From positions 211,394-275,393 of the forward strand of contig NCGG01000001.1 of NCBI GenBank assembly GCA_002278855.1: a stretch of DNA of 64,000 nucleotides, given 5' to 3'. Below, piece after piece: positions 19,782 through 28,765 of this stretch (positions within the stretch are counted from its first letter, which is position 1; every line of letters starts with the position of its first letter). The notes under the pieces were generated by a model. It searched no databases and was not told where the DNA came from. It saw only the letters and a program-made list of their open reading frames with translations. The position numbers were made by a program, and so were the translations under genes. Source of the stretch: Sphingomonadales bacterium 28-55-16. Its GTDB lineage: Bacteria > Pseudomonadota > Alphaproteobacteria > Sphingomonadales > Sphingomonadaceae.

Positions 19782-21146
19782 ATGGCAACAGTAATCAAAG
19801 CAGCGCCCAAGGTCGGCATGGTATCGCTTGGCTGCCCCAAGGCGCTGGTCGATAGCGAACGGATTCTCACCAAGCTTCGTGCGGATGGCTATGGACTGTC
19901 GCCGGATTATGCCGGCGCCGACGTCGTTCTGGTCAACACGTGTGGGTTCCTAGATTCCGCAAAGGAAGAGAGCCTCGAAGCGATTGGCGAGGCGATCGCT
20001 GAAAATGGCCGCGTGATCGTTACGGGCTGTATGGGCAATGAAGCCGATGTTATTCGCGCGCGGTTCCCCGATGTGCTGGCGATTACGGGCGCGCATCAAT
20101 ATGAAGCTGTTGTATCAGCCGTCCATGAAGCAGCGCCACCGACGCGCGGCGCGTTTGTCGATTTGGTCCCAGAAGGCGGGCTAAAGCTTACGCCGCGGCA
20201 TTACAGCTATCTCAAAATTTCCGAAGGCTGCAATCATAGCTGCGCATTTTGTATCATCCCGTCGTTGCGTGGAAAGCTTGCAAGCCGCCGTATTGATGCC
20301 GTCTTACGTGAGGCAGAGAAGCTTGTCTCTGCGGGTACCAAAGAGCTTTTGGTGATATCACAAGACACATCGGCTTATGGCGTCGATACGCGGCATGAAC
20401 CGCGCGCGTGGAAGGGCCGTCAGGTGCGTGCGCATATGACCGACTTGGCACGCGAACTGGGCAGCTTACGCACCAATGATGGCATCGCGCCCTGGGTGCG
20501 GTTGCATTATGTTTACCCGTATCCGCATGTCGATGATGTCATTCCCTTGATGGCGGAGGGGTATTTGACGCCTTATCTCGACATTCCGTTTCAGCATGCT
20601 GCGCCCAATGTCCTTAAGGCGATGAAGCGTCCAGCAAATGACGCCAAGGTGCTTGAGCGCATTCGTCACTGGCGCAATATAGCGCCCGATATCGCCATTC
20701 GGTCAAGTTTCGTAGTAGGCTTCCCCGGTGAAACCGAAGCGGATTTTGAATATTTGCTTGATTGGCTTGATGAAGCGCAGCTTGATCGGGTGGGAGCGTT
20801 TCGCTTTGAGCCTGTCGACGGGGCGCAGGCCAACAATTTGCCCAATCCAGTGCCGGAAGAGGTCAAAGAGGAGCGGTTTCAGCGCATCATGGCGAAAACC
20901 GCGGCGATCAGTGCTGCGAAGCTTGCCGCCAAGGTTGGGCGCAGCATCCCTGTCATCATCGACGAAATCGGCGATGCAGACGAAGACAATAGCATCGGCG
21001 CTACCGGACGATCGCAGGCTGACGCGCCGGAAATTGATGGCCATGTCTATCTGCGCGACGTCCCACCTTCATTGAAGGCCGGTGATATCGTCATGGTCAA
21101 CATTGAAGACGCCGATGAACACGACCTTTTCGGAGTGGTTGCCTAA
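19782..21146 (+). CDS. rimO: Ribosomal protein S12 methylthiotransferase
   Basis: Radical SAM methylthiotransferase of 454 residues that adds a methylthio group to an aspartate of ribosomal protein S12. The N-terminal UPF0004 domain has cysteines in [28 protein letters not shown] and VTGCMG for one iron-sulfur cluster. [15 protein letters not shown] (Cys150, 154, 157) binds the SAM cluster. A C-terminal TRAM domain ends in [12 protein letters not shown]. The ATG at 19782 gives the normal family N-terminus. It abuts the convergent DUF1295 gene with no spacer. Confidence 0.96.
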   Translation: MATVIKAAPKVGMVSLGCPKALVDSERILTKLRADGYGLSPDYAGADVVLVNTCGFLDSAKEESLEAIGEAIAENGRVIVTGCMGNEADVIRARFPDVLAITGAHQYEAVVSAVHEAAPPTRGAFVDLVPEGGLKLTPRHYSYLKISEGCNHSCAFCIIPSLRGKLASRRIDAVLREAEKLVSAGTKELLVISQDTSAYGVDTRHEPRAWKGRQVRAHMTDLARELGSLRTNDGIAPWVRLHYVYPYPHVDDVIPLMAEGYLTPYLDIPFQHAAPNVLKAMKRPANDAKVLERIRHWRNIAPDIAIRSSFVVGFPGETEADFEYLLDWLDEAQLDRVGAFRFEPVDGAQANNLPNPVPEEVKEERFQRIMAKTAAISAAKLAAKVGRSIPVIIDEIGDADEDNSIGATGRSQADAPEIDGHVYLRDVPPSLKAGDIVMVNIEDADEHDLFGVVA

Positions 21147-21956
21147 TTATTTGCTTTTAGGCGGCAAGGGGAAAAAGCCCGATGTTCGCGCAACATAATC
21201 AGCATATTCGGGCCGTGTTTTCTTCATACCCTTTTCCAGCAACGGTTTCCCAGACCAGCGTGTCAGCGTGAATGTCAGGAAGATTGGGCCAATGATGCTG
21301 ATCCATCCCGCCAGCCCAGTTTCGCAGGCAATCAGCCAAATGCCCCACCATGTGCAAGCGTCGCCGAAATAATTGGGATGGCGGGTATAGCGCCATAATC
21401 CAGTATCAAGCACCTTGCCTTTATTGGCCGCATTAGCGCGGAATGCATTAAGCTGGGCATCGCCGATGGTTTCGAACAATATGCCGATGAGTGCGATGGT
21501 TGCGCCAATAAACGCAAGCGGACCCAAGTCTTTCGGCGCACCTTCGCTTGCCCAGATACCCAGCTGCGCAGGTAAGCACGTGATAAACAGCAAAGGAGCC
21601 TGCGTCAAAAATACGGACAGAAGCGATGTCTTGCTCCAACTCCAACCCTTCTTTTCCATCACGCTGCCCATGATCTTGGCATAACGCGGGTCTTCGCCAT
21701 GTGCGCGCCAGCGTGTCCAAAGATGCAGCGTGAGGCGAAGCCCCCACACAGCGGTCAATCCAAATAGCAAATGCGACCGTGCGTTTGGTGATTCAGATTG
21801 CGCCCATGTCGCCCATGCCAGAAGCACCATGCCAAATGCCCAAAAGGCGTCAATGAATGACACATCTCGAATTTTGACTGAATAGGCCCATAAAGCCAGT
21901 ATGACCGTCATCAGCGCGGCGGCGTTTATCAAAATAGTCGAACCGAGATCAGTCAT
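21147..21956 (-). CDS. DUF1295 membrane protein (steroid 5-alpha-reductase-like)
   Basis: A 269-residue polytopic membrane protein with about six hydrophobic segments. Conserved signatures are SFIDAFWAFGM, WGLRLTLHLWTRW, and TGLWRYTRHPNYFGDACTWWGIWL. The last is the catalytic-core motif shared by steroid reductases and isoprenylcysteine methyltransferases. DUF1295 proteins are thought to reduce or modify lipids, but the substrate is unknown. The ATG overlaps the stop of the upstream acyltransferase (ATGA), suggesting a joint lipid function. Confidence 0.82.
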   Translation of the reverse strand: MTDLGSTILINAAALMTVILALWAYSVKIRDVSFIDAFWAFGMVLLAWATWAQSESPNARSHLLFGLTAVWGLRLTLHLWTRWRAHGEDPRYAKIMGSVMEKKGWSWSKTSLLSVFLTQAPLLFITCLPAQLGIWASEGAPKDLGPLAFIGATIALIGILFETIGDAQLNAFRANAANKGKVLDTGLWRYTRHPNYFGDACTWWGIWLIACETGLAGWISIIGPIFLTFTLTRWSGKPLLEKGMKKTRPEYADYVARTSGFFPLPPKSK

Positions 21957-22564
21957 GCGTCACCCTTTGCAAATATCTCTGTCATCCCCTTTGCGGGGTG
22001 CTTTGGTTGAACTTTAGCATATGTTTTGGCGACTTCGGCCATATCCGCTTCATAATCGCCTGTCGGCCAGATCGCAGGTCCGAGCCCACCTGTTTTTGAA
22101 CCATAATCCATCATGCCTAACACCATGGGCACACCAGCGCCCATCGCAATGTGATAAAATCCTGTTTTCCACGCTTTTACAGTTCCGCGCGTTCCCTCTG
22201 GCGCGATGGTCAGCATGAATTCGTCACGGCGACCGAATTCGTCAATCATCTGTTGCACGTAATTTTTGTTCGACGTGCGGTCCACGGGAACGCCGCCCAT
22301 GTCGAGCATGAAATTTGTAAACGGCCAGCGAAAAAGTGATTTTTTCGCCATGAAATGCGGCATAATACCTAATTCGTCGGTCAACCCGAGAAAATAGACG
22401 AAATCCCAATTGCTGGTGTGTGGCGCTGCAATCAGGACGAATTTGCGGGGTTCAGGGACCACGCCATGCGCTCGCCACCCGCCGCTTTTATACATTCCGA
22501 CCAGTACCCGCCTGAACAGGCGGGACAACCAGCTAGGTTGGCGTTCATTCAAAGGCATTAACAT
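21953..22564 (-). CDS. PlsC-like 1-acylglycerol-3-phosphate acyltransferase
   Basis: Acyltransferase of about 203 residues. PHTSNWDFVY replaces the usual NHxxxxD motif, and the second block reads TIAPEGTRG (the EGTR motif). A frame runs on upstream to 22750, but that part overlaps the divergent FabH-like gene. The ATG at 22564 (or 22558) follows GGGGGAG and gives a normal length. Such enzymes transfer an acyl chain to a glycerol-phosphate or related acceptor at the inner membrane; the His-to-Thr/Ser context in the first motif suggests a divergent subgroup. It is co-translated with the DUF1295 gene. Confidence 0.8.
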   Translation of the reverse strand: MLMPLNERQPSWLSRLFRRVLVGMYKSGGWRAHGVVPEPRKFVLIAAPHTSNWDFVYFLGLTDELGIMPHFMAKKSLFRWPFTNFMLDMGGVPVDRTSNKNYVQQMIDEFGRRDEFMLTIAPEGTRGTVKAWKTGFYHIAMGAGVPMVLGMMDYGSKTGGLGPAIWPTGDYEADMAEVAKTYAKVQPKHPAKGMTEIFAKGDA

Positions 22565-22676
22565 ATTTCTCCCCCACAGCCACATAACGTTGTTGTAATG
22601 CATTTCAAACGGCTTGTTTCGCAAATACGCAACCGCTAGGCATTCTGACGTATTAAAAAACAACGCGGGAAATAAC

Positions 22677-23816
22677 ATGTCGCCACATGCGCACAGCGCC
22701 ACACCAGTCATCTCATCAACGGGATTGTTCACGCCACCTGATGTCATCACGAACGAAGAGCTGGTGGCAAGTTTTAACGCTTATGCCGACCGATATAATG
22801 CAGCCAACCCTGACGCAGAACCACTGACGCATAGCTCGGTCGAGTTTGTGGAGAAGGCGAGTGGCATTAAGGCGCGGCACGTTATCGACAAGCGTGCAAT
22901 TGTGGATCCAGATATCATGGAGCCGCGTTATTCCGAGCGGCCGAATGAGCAAATATCGTTGATGGCAGAAATTGGTGTCGCTGCCTGCCGCGATGCATTG
23001 GAGCGCGCCGGTCGCGACATTCAAGATGTCGACGCCGTGCTGTGCGCAGCGTCGAATATGCAACGGGCTTACCCAGCGATGGCGGTTGAGATCCAGCATG
23101 AATTGGGCATGGAGCGTGGTTTCGGTTTTGACATTAACGTGGCTTGCTCATCTGCTACCTTCGGTATTCAGACTGCCGCCGATTATATCCGCAGTGGAAA
23201 CGCGCGTTCGGTTCTGGTCGTGAACCCTGAAATAACATCTGGGCATTTGAATTGGCGCGATAGGGATAGCCATTTCATTTTTGGTGATGTTGCCACTGCC
23301 ATTTTGGTGGAAGCGAAGGACTTGGCTCCTGCCCAGCATTGGGAAATCTTAGGCACACGGTTGAAAACGCAATTTTCGAATAACATCCGCAACAATTTCG
23401 GATTTCTCAACCGCGCGCATGGTCAGGGAGCCGTTGACCAGAGCGGACCGCGCAATGACAAATTATTTGTCCAGGAAGGCCGAAAGGTCTTCAAGGAAGT
23501 CGTGCCTATGGTTGGCCAAATGATATTGGAGCATGCTGAGAGCCTTGGGCTGTCGGGTTCAGATTTGCGCCGGCTGTGGTTACACCAAGCGAATACAGGT
23601 ATGAACCGGCTTATCGCACAAAAAGTATTGGGGCATGAAGCGTGTGAGGACGAAAGCCCCACTGTGCTTGATACCTATGCGAACACCTCAAGTGCCGGAT
23701 CGATCATCGCTTTTCATAAACACAATTTAGACCTCGCAGATGGCGACTTAGGGCTGATATGTTCATTCGGCGCAGGATATTCGGCGGGTTCAGTTTTTGT
23801 TCGCAAAATAGGCTAA
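22677..23816 (+). CDS. Beta-ketoacyl-ACP synthase III-type enzyme (FabH-like)
   Basis: A 379-residue condensing enzyme of the FabH family with the Cys-His-Asn triad: the cysteine is in NVACSSATFG, the histidine in LHQANTGMN, and the asparagine in YANTSSAGS. It is longer than housekeeping FabH because of an insertion after the N-terminal STGLFTPPDVITNEEL section (NAYADRYNAANPDAEP). That resembles the Pseudomonas-type enzyme which primes synthesis with medium-chain acyl-CoA, and its product is therefore probably a 3-ketoacyl-ACP made from a scavenged acyl-CoA. The ATG at 22677 follows GCGGGA. It is divergent from the acyltransferase and DUF1295 pair, making a small lipid locus. Confidence 0.87.
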   Translation: MSPHAHSATPVISSTGLFTPPDVITNEELVASFNAYADRYNAANPDAEPLTHSSVEFVEKASGIKARHVIDKRAIVDPDIMEPRYSERPNEQISLMAEIGVAACRDALERAGRDIQDVDAVLCAASNMQRAYPAMAVEIQHELGMERGFGFDINVACSSATFGIQTAADYIRSGNARSVLVVNPEITSGHLNWRDRDSHFIFGDVATAILVEAKDLAPAQHWEILGTRLKTQFSNNIRNNFGFLNRAHGQGAVDQSGPRNDKLFVQEGRKVFKEVVPMVGQMILEHAESLGLSGSDLRRLWLHQANTGMNRLIAQKVLGHEACEDESPTVLDTYANTSSAGSIIAFHKHNLDLADGDLGLICSFGAGYSAGSVFVRKIG

Positions 23817-23817
23817 G

Positions 23818-24153
23818 TTACAGCGCGATAACCGAGTATTTGCCCGCAATATGTTCAAAAACTGCTGGGTATAAAGGGTGCAGAAACGCGCAACCATAAA
23901 AGGGATTCCTGCTCCAAATGATCACGGCTGGCAGGCTGTTGAGCCCGGGAATGGCAAGGTATACTTTACTCCCGAGCTCGATGTGATTGCCTGTTTCAAT
24001 CCGAAATCCTATTGCCGATAGGTCAACCACTGACACCATGAACTTTTGTCCTACGGCAAGACGTAGTCCGGCAACTAGATTAACTGCGTTTCGTTGCGCG
24101 TCGCTGCTGTCAGCCGGATCTGGATCGTCGAAATGCTCGAATTTTGAGGACAT
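23818..24153 (-). CDS. PilZ-domain protein
   Basis: A single PilZ-like barrel of about 111 residues: RNAVNLVAGLRLAVGQ, then VSVVDLSAIGFRIETG (the DxSxxG motif), and ending NPFYGCAFLHPLYPAVFEHI. The ATG at 24153 is chosen because the N-terminus then reads MSSKFEHFDDPD; the frame stays open to 24309. It lacks a clear RxxxR arginine pair, so cyclic di-GMP binding is not assured. It is the second PilZ protein in the window and ends 1 bp after the FabH-like gene. Confidence 0.7.
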   Translation of the reverse strand: MSSKFEHFDDPDPADSSDAQRNAVNLVAGLRLAVGQKFMVSVVDLSAIGFRIETGNHIELGSKVYLAIPGLNSLPAVIIWSRNPFYGCAFLHPLYPAVFEHIAGKYSVIAL

Positions 24154-24389
24154 AATCAGAAACGGAACCGGACGGCTAATGTTCCGACAGCCACCCATTT
24201 CTGGGCTGGATACCGCACCGCAATCGATAGCTGAGACTATCAAAGGCACAAAAAAATGTGATCTTTCCTCTTCAGCTTTTGGAGCGCTTGGCGTTTCAGC
24301 ATCCCACACAACATTGCTTCATATAGCCGCCGAACAGGCACATCCGATTTATCATATCAGAATTCCAAGTTATCGCGGCTTTCCCGCAT

Positions 24390-24566
24390 CTAGTCGAGGA
24401 TCATGGCCAGCAAGATGTAAATCAAAATGGGCGTGCCAATGCCGGCAACTGTCGCGACGGCGAATATCAGGCGTATTATCATGGCATCGATGCCAGTCCA
24501 GTTGGCAAGGCCGGCGCATACGCCAAGAATTTTCTTGTTGGTTTTATCAAGTGTCAGTCGTGTCAT
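24390..24566 (-). CDS. pspC: PspC-domain membrane protein
   Basis: A 58-residue protein consisting of one PspC domain: N-terminal RLTLDKTNKKILGVCAGLA, then WTGIDAMIIRLIFAVATVAG and a second membrane stretch ending ILLAMILD. PspC proteins sense envelope stress at the inner membrane and belong to the phage-shock response. CGGAG with 7-nt spacing precedes the ATG. It follows a 39-residue hydrophobic protein gene by 31 bp, and both lie behind a sigma-54-like promoter, the sigma factor that drives psp genes in enterobacteria. No pspA or pspB is nearby. Confidence 0.88.
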   Translation of the reverse strand: MTRLTLDKTNKKILGVCAGLANWTGIDAMIIRLIFAVATVAGIGTPILIYILLAMILD

Positions 24567-24597
24567 TAATTTTCTCCGTAAGACCTAAAAGCGCTAA

Positions 24598-24717
24598 TTA
24601 TGCAATGATGGCAGCAGCTGGTGCAACCGCGGGTGCGACGCTTATGCCGATGGTAATGAAAGCGCAGATTATGGCTGCGAAAGCGGATAAAATTTGGGTA
24701 CGTGCATATTGAGTCAT
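24598..24717 (-). CDS. 39-residue hydrophobic small protein
   Basis: Starts MTQYARTQILSAFAAIICAF and continues as one long apolar helix rich in Ala and Ile, so it is a small membrane or leader-type protein. AAGGAA with 6-nt spacing gives a clear ribosome site. It lies between a sigma-54-like promoter and the pspC gene, so it is probably co-expressed with PspC. I do not recognise the family. A role beside PspC at the membrane is inference from position and hydrophobicity. Confidence 0.7.
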   Translation of the reverse strand: MTQYARTQILSAFAAIICAFITIGISVAPAVAPAAAIIA

Positions 24718-24768
24718 GTGAAATTCCTTTTCATGTTCCCGGATGATTCCGGCTATGTGAGATACTTA

Positions 24769-24784
24769 GCATGCATCGTGCCAA
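24769..24784 (-). promoter_or_regulatory. Sigma-54-like (-24/-12) promoter
   Basis: Read on the minus strand, TTGGCACGATGCATGCT matches the RpoN consensus YTGGCACGrNNNTTGCW with a single mismatch (ATGC for TTGC). The GG and GC elements have exactly 10 bases between them. The predicted start would lie about 40 bases before the ATG of the 39-residue protein. Confidence 0.6.
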
Positions 24785-24943
24785 AATGGATGTAATCCAA
24801 GAATACCGTGTGTTACGGTGTTTTCGGCTGCAAATAACTATTGGATTTTTTTCACTTATTGGGAAATAGCACTAATAATTAGGCGCGCTTGGTGTTCATT
24901 CGTCGCTTGACCAAAAGTGGCCATACTATAGCAGGCGCATATT

Positions 24944-26002
24944 ATGGCTTTGTCCCGACTTACTTTGCGTGACTTTCGCAATCATGCCGCGCTGGAAATT
25001 CGTCCGCAGGCCAAGTTTATCGCGCTTCATGGATCTAATGGTGCGGGCAAAACCAATATTCTGGAGGCTGTGTCGCTTCTTGTTCCCGGTCGCGGGATCC
25101 GCCGGGCCGCGATGTCTGACATGGTCAATAATAACGGCGGTGGAGGGTTTGCTATTGTCGCAGAAGTTTCAGGCAATGTGATTGGTACCGGGGTCACCGC
25201 TGACCAGCCTGAACGCCGTAAGGTGCGCGTGAACGAGAGCAACGCAACAATTAACAGCCTTGGCGAGTGGTTGTCGGTGATTTGGTTGACGCCAACGATG
25301 GATCGCTTGTTCGCAGACGGTGCAGCTGCGCGCCGCAGGTTTCTGGATCGTTTGGTGCTCGCGTTAACCCCAAGCCATGCGCGACACAGCAGCCGTTATG
25401 AAAAAGCCATGCAACAGCGAAACCGGCTCCTCTCCGGCGCGATTCCGGCCGATCCACTCTGGTTGGATGCCCTTGAAGCGCAAATGGCGGAGAGCGGGCG
25501 CGCTATTCAGGTTGCGCGAACATCGGTCGTCACCGCGTTAAGTGCCCAACTGCTTACCACTCCGGCGGGACCATTCGCCCAACCGCAGATTAGCTTGGTG
25601 GATAAAGTTCCGACTGCAGATGGCGACCTTGCATGCACCTGGCGTCAAGGGCGCAACCGTGATGCCGCTGCCGGGCGTACCTTGATTGGCCCCCACCGTG
25701 CTGACTTAGAAGTGATACACAGCGGTTCAGGGCAGGTCGCGGAGCAATGCTCCACTGGTGAACAAAAGGCTTTGTTGCTGTCGCTTATCTTGGCGCACGC
25801 GGTGCTTGTCTCCGCGCAACGTGAGGAAGCACCCATCCTGCTTTTGGACGAAATCGCAGCGCATCTAGACCCTTCAAGACGCGCCGCGCTTTTTGCCTTG
25901 CTTGATGAGACCGGTGCGCAGGTCTGGATGACGGGAACCGAGCCGGAATTGTTTCACGACATCGGTTCATCCGCTCAGTTGCTGGCCATCGGGCAGCATT
26001 AA
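24944..26002 (+). CDS. recF: DNA replication and repair protein RecF
   Basis: SMC-like ATPase of 352 residues that loads RecA at gapped DNA with RecO and RecR. It starts LSRLTLRDFRNHAALEI. Walker A is GSNGAGKTNILEAV (residues about 30-43). CSTGEQKALLLSLILAHA is the ABC-type signature, and ILLLDEIAAHLDPSRRAALF is Walker B plus D-loop. It stands alone here rather than with dnaN and gyrB. Convergent with clpA, with only 3 bp between them. Confidence 0.96.
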   Translation: MALSRLTLRDFRNHAALEIRPQAKFIALHGSNGAGKTNILEAVSLLVPGRGIRRAAMSDMVNNNGGGGFAIVAEVSGNVIGTGVTADQPERRKVRVNESNATINSLGEWLSVIWLTPTMDRLFADGAAARRRFLDRLVLALTPSHARHSSRYEKAMQQRNRLLSGAIPADPLWLDALEAQMAESGRAIQVARTSVVTALSAQLLTTPAGPFAQPQISLVDKVPTADGDLACTWRQGRNRDAAAGRTLIGPHRADLEVIHSGSGQVAEQCSTGEQKALLLSLILAHAVLVSAQREEAPILLLDEIAAHLDPSRRAALFALLDETGAQVWMTGTEPELFHDIGSSAQLLAIGQH

Positions 26003-26005
26003 GCC

Positions 26006-28354
26006 TTAATCAGCTTGTGAAGCTCTCTTAGCTGCGACTTTCTTCTTCTTTGGCGGTTTGGGCTTAACCATCTTGGGGGCGGCGGGCGTAACCTCAAATG
26101 TGGGTTCGTTGCCCTTGATGCGAACAGCGACCTCGCCACCATGCACAAGTTTGCCAAACAACAATTCTTCCGCAAGCGGCTGCTTGATCTTTTCCTGGAT
26201 CAACCGGCCCATGGGGCGCGCGCCATAAAGCTTGTCATACCCACGTTCAGTCAGCCATGCACGTGCTTCATCGTCGAGCTTGATGTGCACATTCCGATCG
26301 GCAAGCTGCAGTTCCAACTGCAGAATGAACTTGTCGACAACACGTGCGACAACGTCTGTTGGCAGATATGAGAATGGCACTGTCGCATCGAGACGGTTGC
26401 GGAATTCGGGTGCAAACATCTTTTTAACGGCCTCGTCGCCGGCATCTTCCTTACTGATATTACTGCCAAACCCGATGCCTTCTTTTGCCATGTCGCTGGC
26501 TCCGGCATTGGTGGTCATGATCAATATGACATTGCGGAAGTCGACGGTCTTGCCGTGATGGTCGGTGAGGCGGCCATTGTCCATCACCTGTAACAGGATG
26601 TTGAATAGGTCAGGATGAGCCTTCTCAATTTCGTCGAGCAACAACACACTGTGCGGGCTTTGGTCAACCGCATCGGTGAGAAGCCCACCCTGATCAAATC
26701 CGACATATCCAGGAGGGGCACCAATCAGGCGGCTGACGCTGTGGCGCTCCATATATTCGGACATGTCGAAACGTTTCAACGGAATGCCGAGTATCGATGC
26801 AAGCTGGCGTGCGACTTCGGTTTTGCCGACACCAGTAGGTCCGCTGAACAGATAGCTGCCAATCGGCTTTTCGGTGTCGCGTAAGCCTGCACGGCTAAGC
26901 TTTATGGCACTCGCCAACACTTCTATGGCCTTGTCCTGCCCGAACACAACGCGCTTAAGATCTGCCTCAAGCGTGCCAAGCGCAGTCTTGTCGTCAGTTG
27001 AAACCTGCTTTGGCGGAATGCGCGCTATAGTAGCAATGACAGCCTCGATTTCGCGCGCTGTTATCAGCTTGCGCCGCTTTGAAGGCGCAACAAGCATTTG
27101 CATCGCACCAACCTCATCAATCACGTCGATGGCCTTATCTGGCTGCTTACGGTCGTTGATATAGCGAGAGGATAGCTCCACGGCGGCCTTGATAGCATCG
27201 GGGGTGTATTTTACCTTGTGATGCTCTTCAAATGCACTGCGTAAGCCCGCAAGAATCTTGATCGTATCCTCAATGCTTGGCTCGTTGACGTCAATTTTCT
27301 GGAACCGGCGAAGTAACGCCCGGTCCTTTTCGAAATGATTGCGAAATTCCTTGTAGGTGGTCGATCCGATGCAACGGATGGTTCCGCCAGACAAGGCTGG
27401 CTTCAGCAAGTTCGATGCGTCCATTGCCCCACCACTCGTAGCGCCAGCGCCGATAACGGTGTGAATTTCGTCGATGAATAAAATCGCATCTGGAAGCTTC
27501 TCAAGTTCGGACACGACAGCTTTCAAACGCTCTTCGAAGTCGCCGCGATAGCGTGTGCCAGCCAGCAACGCGCCCATGTCGAGCGAATAAATGACGGCGG
27601 GCAGAAGGACCTCAGGCACCTGTTTTTCAACAATGCGACGGGCCAGGCCCTCCGCAATCGCAGTCTTACCAACGCCTGGCTCCCCCACATAAAGCGGGTT
27701 GTTCTTTGACCGACGGCATAGGATCTGAACCGTGCGATCAACTTCGGCGGCGCGACCGATCAACGGGTCAATGCGACCCTGCTTTGCTTTTTCATTCAGG
27801 TTAATCGTGAACTGGTCAAGCGCGCCTTCCTTCTTGTCCTTTTTCGACTTGGTGTCCTCGGGCTCTTCACTCTTGGGTTCAGAGCCGTTGACTGGGCGTG
27901 TTTCAGCCAGCTTGCCATCCTTGCCAATCCCGTGGCTGATGTAAGAAACGGCATCAAGACGGCTCATATCCTGCTGTTGCAGGAAATACACGGCATAGCT
28001 CTCGCGCTCGGAGAATAACGCGACCAGCACATTTGCGCCCGTTACCACATCTTTGCCCGAGCTTTGGACATGAAGAATGGCACGCTGGACGACGCGTTGG
28101 AACCCGCTGGTTGGCGATGGGTCGACCTTGCCCTCGACGCGCAAGCTTTCGAGCTCGGTGTCCAGATAGGTGATGATGATGTCCGAGAGCTCGCCCACAT
28201 CGACACCGCAGGCCTGCATAACCTTCGCTGCATCTGCATCGTCGATCAGCGCCAAAAGGAGATGTTCGAGCGTCGCATATTCGTGCGCACGATCGCCAGC
28301 ATGTTTCAATGCGTTGTGAAGGGTTGCTTCCAGCGACTCCGCAAATGATGGCAT
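26006..28354 (-). CDS. clpA: ATP-dependent Clp protease ATP-binding subunit ClpA
   Basis: A 782-residue AAA+ unfoldase that feeds substrates to ClpP. Two N-terminal Clp_N repeats (to about residue 145) are followed by a charged linker. The first ATPase has GEPGVGKTAIAEGLA and ILFIDEIHTVIGAGA; the second has GPTGVGKTEVARQLA and LLLDEIEKAH. EGIGFGS is the ClpP-docking loop typical of ClpA rather than ClpB. The C-terminus is a lysine-rich tail (PKPPKKKKVAAKR) not needed by the family. No clpS gene lies upstream, unlike many proteobacteria. A heat-shock-like promoter precedes it. Confidence 0.97.
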   Translation of the reverse strand: MPSFAESLEATLHNALKHAGDRAHEYATLEHLLLALIDDADAAKVMQACGVDVGELSDIIITYLDTELESLRVEGKVDPSPTSGFQRVVQRAILHVQSSGKDVVTGANVLVALFSERESYAVYFLQQQDMSRLDAVSYISHGIGKDGKLAETRPVNGSEPKSEEPEDTKSKKDKKEGALDQFTINLNEKAKQGRIDPLIGRAAEVDRTVQILCRRSKNNPLYVGEPGVGKTAIAEGLARRIVEKQVPEVLLPAVIYSLDMGALLAGTRYRGDFEERLKAVVSELEKLPDAILFIDEIHTVIGAGATSGGAMDASNLLKPALSGGTIRCIGSTTYKEFRNHFEKDRALLRRFQKIDVNEPSIEDTIKILAGLRSAFEEHHKVKYTPDAIKAAVELSSRYINDRKQPDKAIDVIDEVGAMQMLVAPSKRRKLITAREIEAVIATIARIPPKQVSTDDKTALGTLEADLKRVVFGQDKAIEVLASAIKLSRAGLRDTEKPIGSYLFSGPTGVGKTEVARQLASILGIPLKRFDMSEYMERHSVSRLIGAPPGYVGFDQGGLLTDAVDQSPHSVLLLDEIEKAHPDLFNILLQVMDNGRLTDHHGKTVDFRNVILIMTTNAGASDMAKEGIGFGSNISKEDAGDEAVKKMFAPEFRNRLDATVPFSYLPTDVVARVVDKFILQLELQLADRNVHIKLDDEARAWLTERGYDKLYGARPMGRLIQEKIKQPLAEELLFGKLVHGGEVAVRIKGNEPTFEVTPAAPKMVKPKPPKKKKVAAKRASQAD

Positions 28355-28397
28355 ATTCTCGTCTCCTTGGAATTGAGTCGCTGTATTGATTGGACCC

Positions 28398-28427
28398 TAT
28401 ATCGGCGCGGCCTTCAGTGCTTTCAAG
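28398..28427 (-). promoter_or_regulatory. Sigma-32 (RpoH)-like promoter of clpA
   Basis: On the minus strand CTTGAAA (28427-28421) and CCGATATA (28405-28398) are separated by 15 bases, near the heat-shock consensus CTTGAAA-N11-15-CCCCATNT. The predicted start is about 37 bases before the clpA ATG at 28354. Confidence 0.5.
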
Positions 28428-28485
28428 CATGATGAAGAAGATAACGGTTCGGTGTCCCGCTTTCTTAACACGGGCCCGCCATGAT

Positions 28486-28683
28486 TCACTTTTTGAACAG
28501 CGCGTCCGCAACGCTGCGGTGCTTGCTTGCAAACGCAACCTTGCCTTCGCAGCGCGTGATTTCAGATCTCAGTGCTGCAATACGCGCCTCAAGTTCCGTT
28601 ACGGACAGCGCGTCAATATCCTGCTTAATGAGAATGGCCAAAGGGTCGCCGCGGCGAAGCGGCGGATTTTCATCGATATCCAT
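28486..28683 (-). CDS. DUF1192 family small protein
   Basis: A 65-residue soluble protein with the DUF1192 pattern: RRGDPLAILIKQDIDALSV near the N-terminus, then the helical LEARIAALRSEITRCEGK and a C-terminal ADALFKK. DUF1192 proteins are common in alphaproteobacteria and have no known function; the helix is coiled-coil-like. The ATG at 28683 is chosen over 28701 to match the family N-terminus (MDIDE). It lies between clpA and a divergent oxidoreductase. Confidence 0.8.
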   Translation of the reverse strand: MDIDENPPLRRGDPLAILIKQDIDALSVTELEARIAALRSEITRCEGKVAFASKHRSVADALFKK

Positions 28684-28765
28684 GCCGCATAATTTACCCA
28701 ACAGCAGTTGCTGTCAATATGAAGCTTGCCTAAAAGGCCCGAAATTCAATGGGGATATGTTGCAC

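Noticed and set aside
23987..24712. Plus-strand 241-codon frame across the PilZ-PspC region
   Set aside because: It is antisense to the PilZ and PspC genes, whose motifs are clear, and shows no domain itself.
24907..24932. Sigma-70 promoter for recF (TTGACC with TACTAT)
   Set aside because: The spacing between the boxes is only 11 bases, too short.
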